Assembly: GCA_050288085.1 (NCBI GenBank)
Contig: JBNKDD010000031.1
Span: forward strand, 1 to 32,072
Source: JBNKDD01 sp050288085
Lineage (GTDB): Bacteria; Chloroflexota; Anaerolineae; Aggregatilineales; UBA3940
Direction: 5' to 3'
Length of the DNA: 32,072 nucleotides
Below the pieces are notes generated by a model, which saw nothing but the letters and a program-made list of their open reading frames with translations, was not told the origin of the DNA and ran no database searches. Shown here one piece after another: positions 31,349 to 32,072 of this stretch. How positions within the stretch are numbered: the first letter of the stretch is position 1; every line of letters begins with the position of its first letter. The position numbers and the translations under genes were made by a program.

Positions 31349-32072
31349 CTACTGAGAACAATTCGATAGAGAAATGTCATCCATAACATCAGCGTAGTTC
31401 GCTGCATCAACGATGGTGGTCGGAGCGAAGGTTTCCGCAGGCGGTTCGATGCCGTTGACGATGGCGTCGTACAGCACCTGGGCGGCAGTCCGTCCAACGT
31501 CCAGACCGGAGATGAACAGCGCAGCCTTGAACCCGGATTCTTGCTCAGCAGCCCATGGCTTGCAGGCTTCATATGCACCCAGGCCAACCCCGATGACGTC
31601 GTCCGGGCTGACACCGGCGGTCGCCAGTGCGTTCAGCGTACCCAGGACGCCTTCATCGTTGCAGCCAAACACCACCCAGTTGGTGATGTCAGGATTGGCG
31701 GTGATCACCGGACCGGCAGCGTCCTGTGCGGACAGAGTTTCACCTGTGTAAGGAACAGGGAAAATCTGGTCTTCGGGAACGCCAACCTCGACCATCGCGG
31801 CCTTTTCAGCGTCGGTGCGGTCGTTGCAGACCGAGAGGGTCTGAACTTCCACGGACAGTACGCCGACCTTCTTGTCGCCGTCATCGAGCCAGCCGTTTTC
31901 AGTCAGCAAACCGGCGGCGGCTTCACCGACCTTGGTTCCCATGTCCGTACCATTGAAGCCTACGAAGGGGATCGGGTTGCCGTCAGCATCGACGATTCCG
32001 TCGTCGGTCGCAATCAGCACCACACCTGCATCGGATGCCGCCTGTGCAATTGCGGGGCCAATCGTCTGGTCG
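31349..32072 (-). CDS. Sugar ABC transporter substrate-binding protein, N-terminus cut by window edge
   Basis: The frame is open to the right edge, so the true start lies outside; about 240 C-terminal residues are visible, beginning DQTIGPAIAQAASDAG. It is a periplasmic-binding-protein 4 family member, roughly three quarters identical by eye to the sensory paralogue at 24416-25456, including the same C-terminal DISLSNCSQ versus MSLDNCSQ. It heads the second ABC operon and should bind a pentose or hexose. Confidence 0.93.
   Translation of the reverse strand, partial: DQTIGPAIAQAASDAGVVLIATDDGIVDADGNPIPFVGFNGTDMGTKVGEAAAGLLTENGWLDDGDKKVGVLSVEVQTLSVCNDRTDAEKAAMVEVGVPEDQIFPVPYTGETLSAQDAAGPVITANPDITNWVVFGCNDEGVLGTLNALATAGVSPDDVIGVGLGAYEACKPWAAEQESGFKAALFISGLDVGRTAAQVLYDAIVNGIEPPAETFAPTTIVDAANYADVMDDISLSNCSQ

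Noticed and set aside
1..32072. CRISPR arrays, tRNA or rRNA genes, insertion sequences and prophage
   Set aside because: I saw no spaced direct repeats, tRNA-like cloverleaf, rRNA segment, transposase or integrase. The only tandem repeat is the EEPT coding repeat.

Overview
The window reads as a metagenome-derived bacterial contig. It has one 98-base run of N inside a gene, and genes run off both ends. Gene style points tentatively to a Chloroflexota (Anaerolineae-like) bacterium: lipoprotein sugar-binding proteins with acidic or proline-rich linkers, ribose/xylose-type ABC systems, a DUF5107-TPR protein, and NarL-type and SorC-type regulators. I assign this from gene content only; there is no rRNA or marker gene here. 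Nearly all genes lie on the minus strand. The clear exception is an AraC-type regulator.

Region A (about 14.3 kb down to 1.0 kb, minus strand) is a bacterial microcompartment (BMC) and sugar-phosphate locus. In transcription order it holds: a UlaD-type 3-keto-L-gulonate-6-phosphate decarboxylase fused to an unrecognised C-terminal domain; a BMC-H shell protein; a stacking-type BMC-T shell protein; a small EutQ-N-like protein with a possible encapsulation helix; a BMC-P (EutN/CcmL) vertex protein; a second BMC-H; a divergent PanB-like aldolase; and an SDR dehydrogenase. After a large stem-loop come a CUT2 ABC importer (binding protein, ATPase, two permeases), a UlaE-type L-xylulose-5-phosphate 3-epimerase, an SMP-30-like protein, a SorC-family regulator and an AraD-like epimerase/aldolase. 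UlaD, UlaE and AraD together would take 3-keto-L-gulonate-6-P through L-xylulose-5-P and L-ribulose-5-P to D-xylulose-5-P. No aldehyde dehydrogenase, phosphotransacylase or sugar kinase is seen, so this does not look like a canonical aldehyde-oxidising metabolosome. A partial secreted SMP-30-like lipoprotein lies at the left edge.

Region B (14.6-18.9 kb) has a 1088-residue DUF5107-TPR protein ending in a clear terminator, divergent from the AraC-type regulator. Region C (18.9-21.5 kb) has a doubtful small membrane ORF, then a three-gene minus-strand set: a 6-pyruvoyl-tetrahydropterin-synthase-like protein lacking apparent catalytic residues, a GT4 glycosyltransferase and a methyltransferase-like protein.

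Region D (21.6-32.1 kb) is a second sugar system. A binding protein, ABC ATPase and permease are followed by a mutarotase-like protein and a URO-D-superfamily protein, closed by a terminator. Next to it lie a NarL-type response regulator, a paralogous sugar-binding lipoprotein, a Cache-HAMP-GAF histidine kinase and a stand-alone receiver. These look like a three-component sugar-sensing module that could control the adjacent importer.

The best candidate for an undescribed system is Region A: a shell apparently built around a beta-keto sugar acid phosphate decarboxylase and a PanB-like enzyme with an altered metal site.
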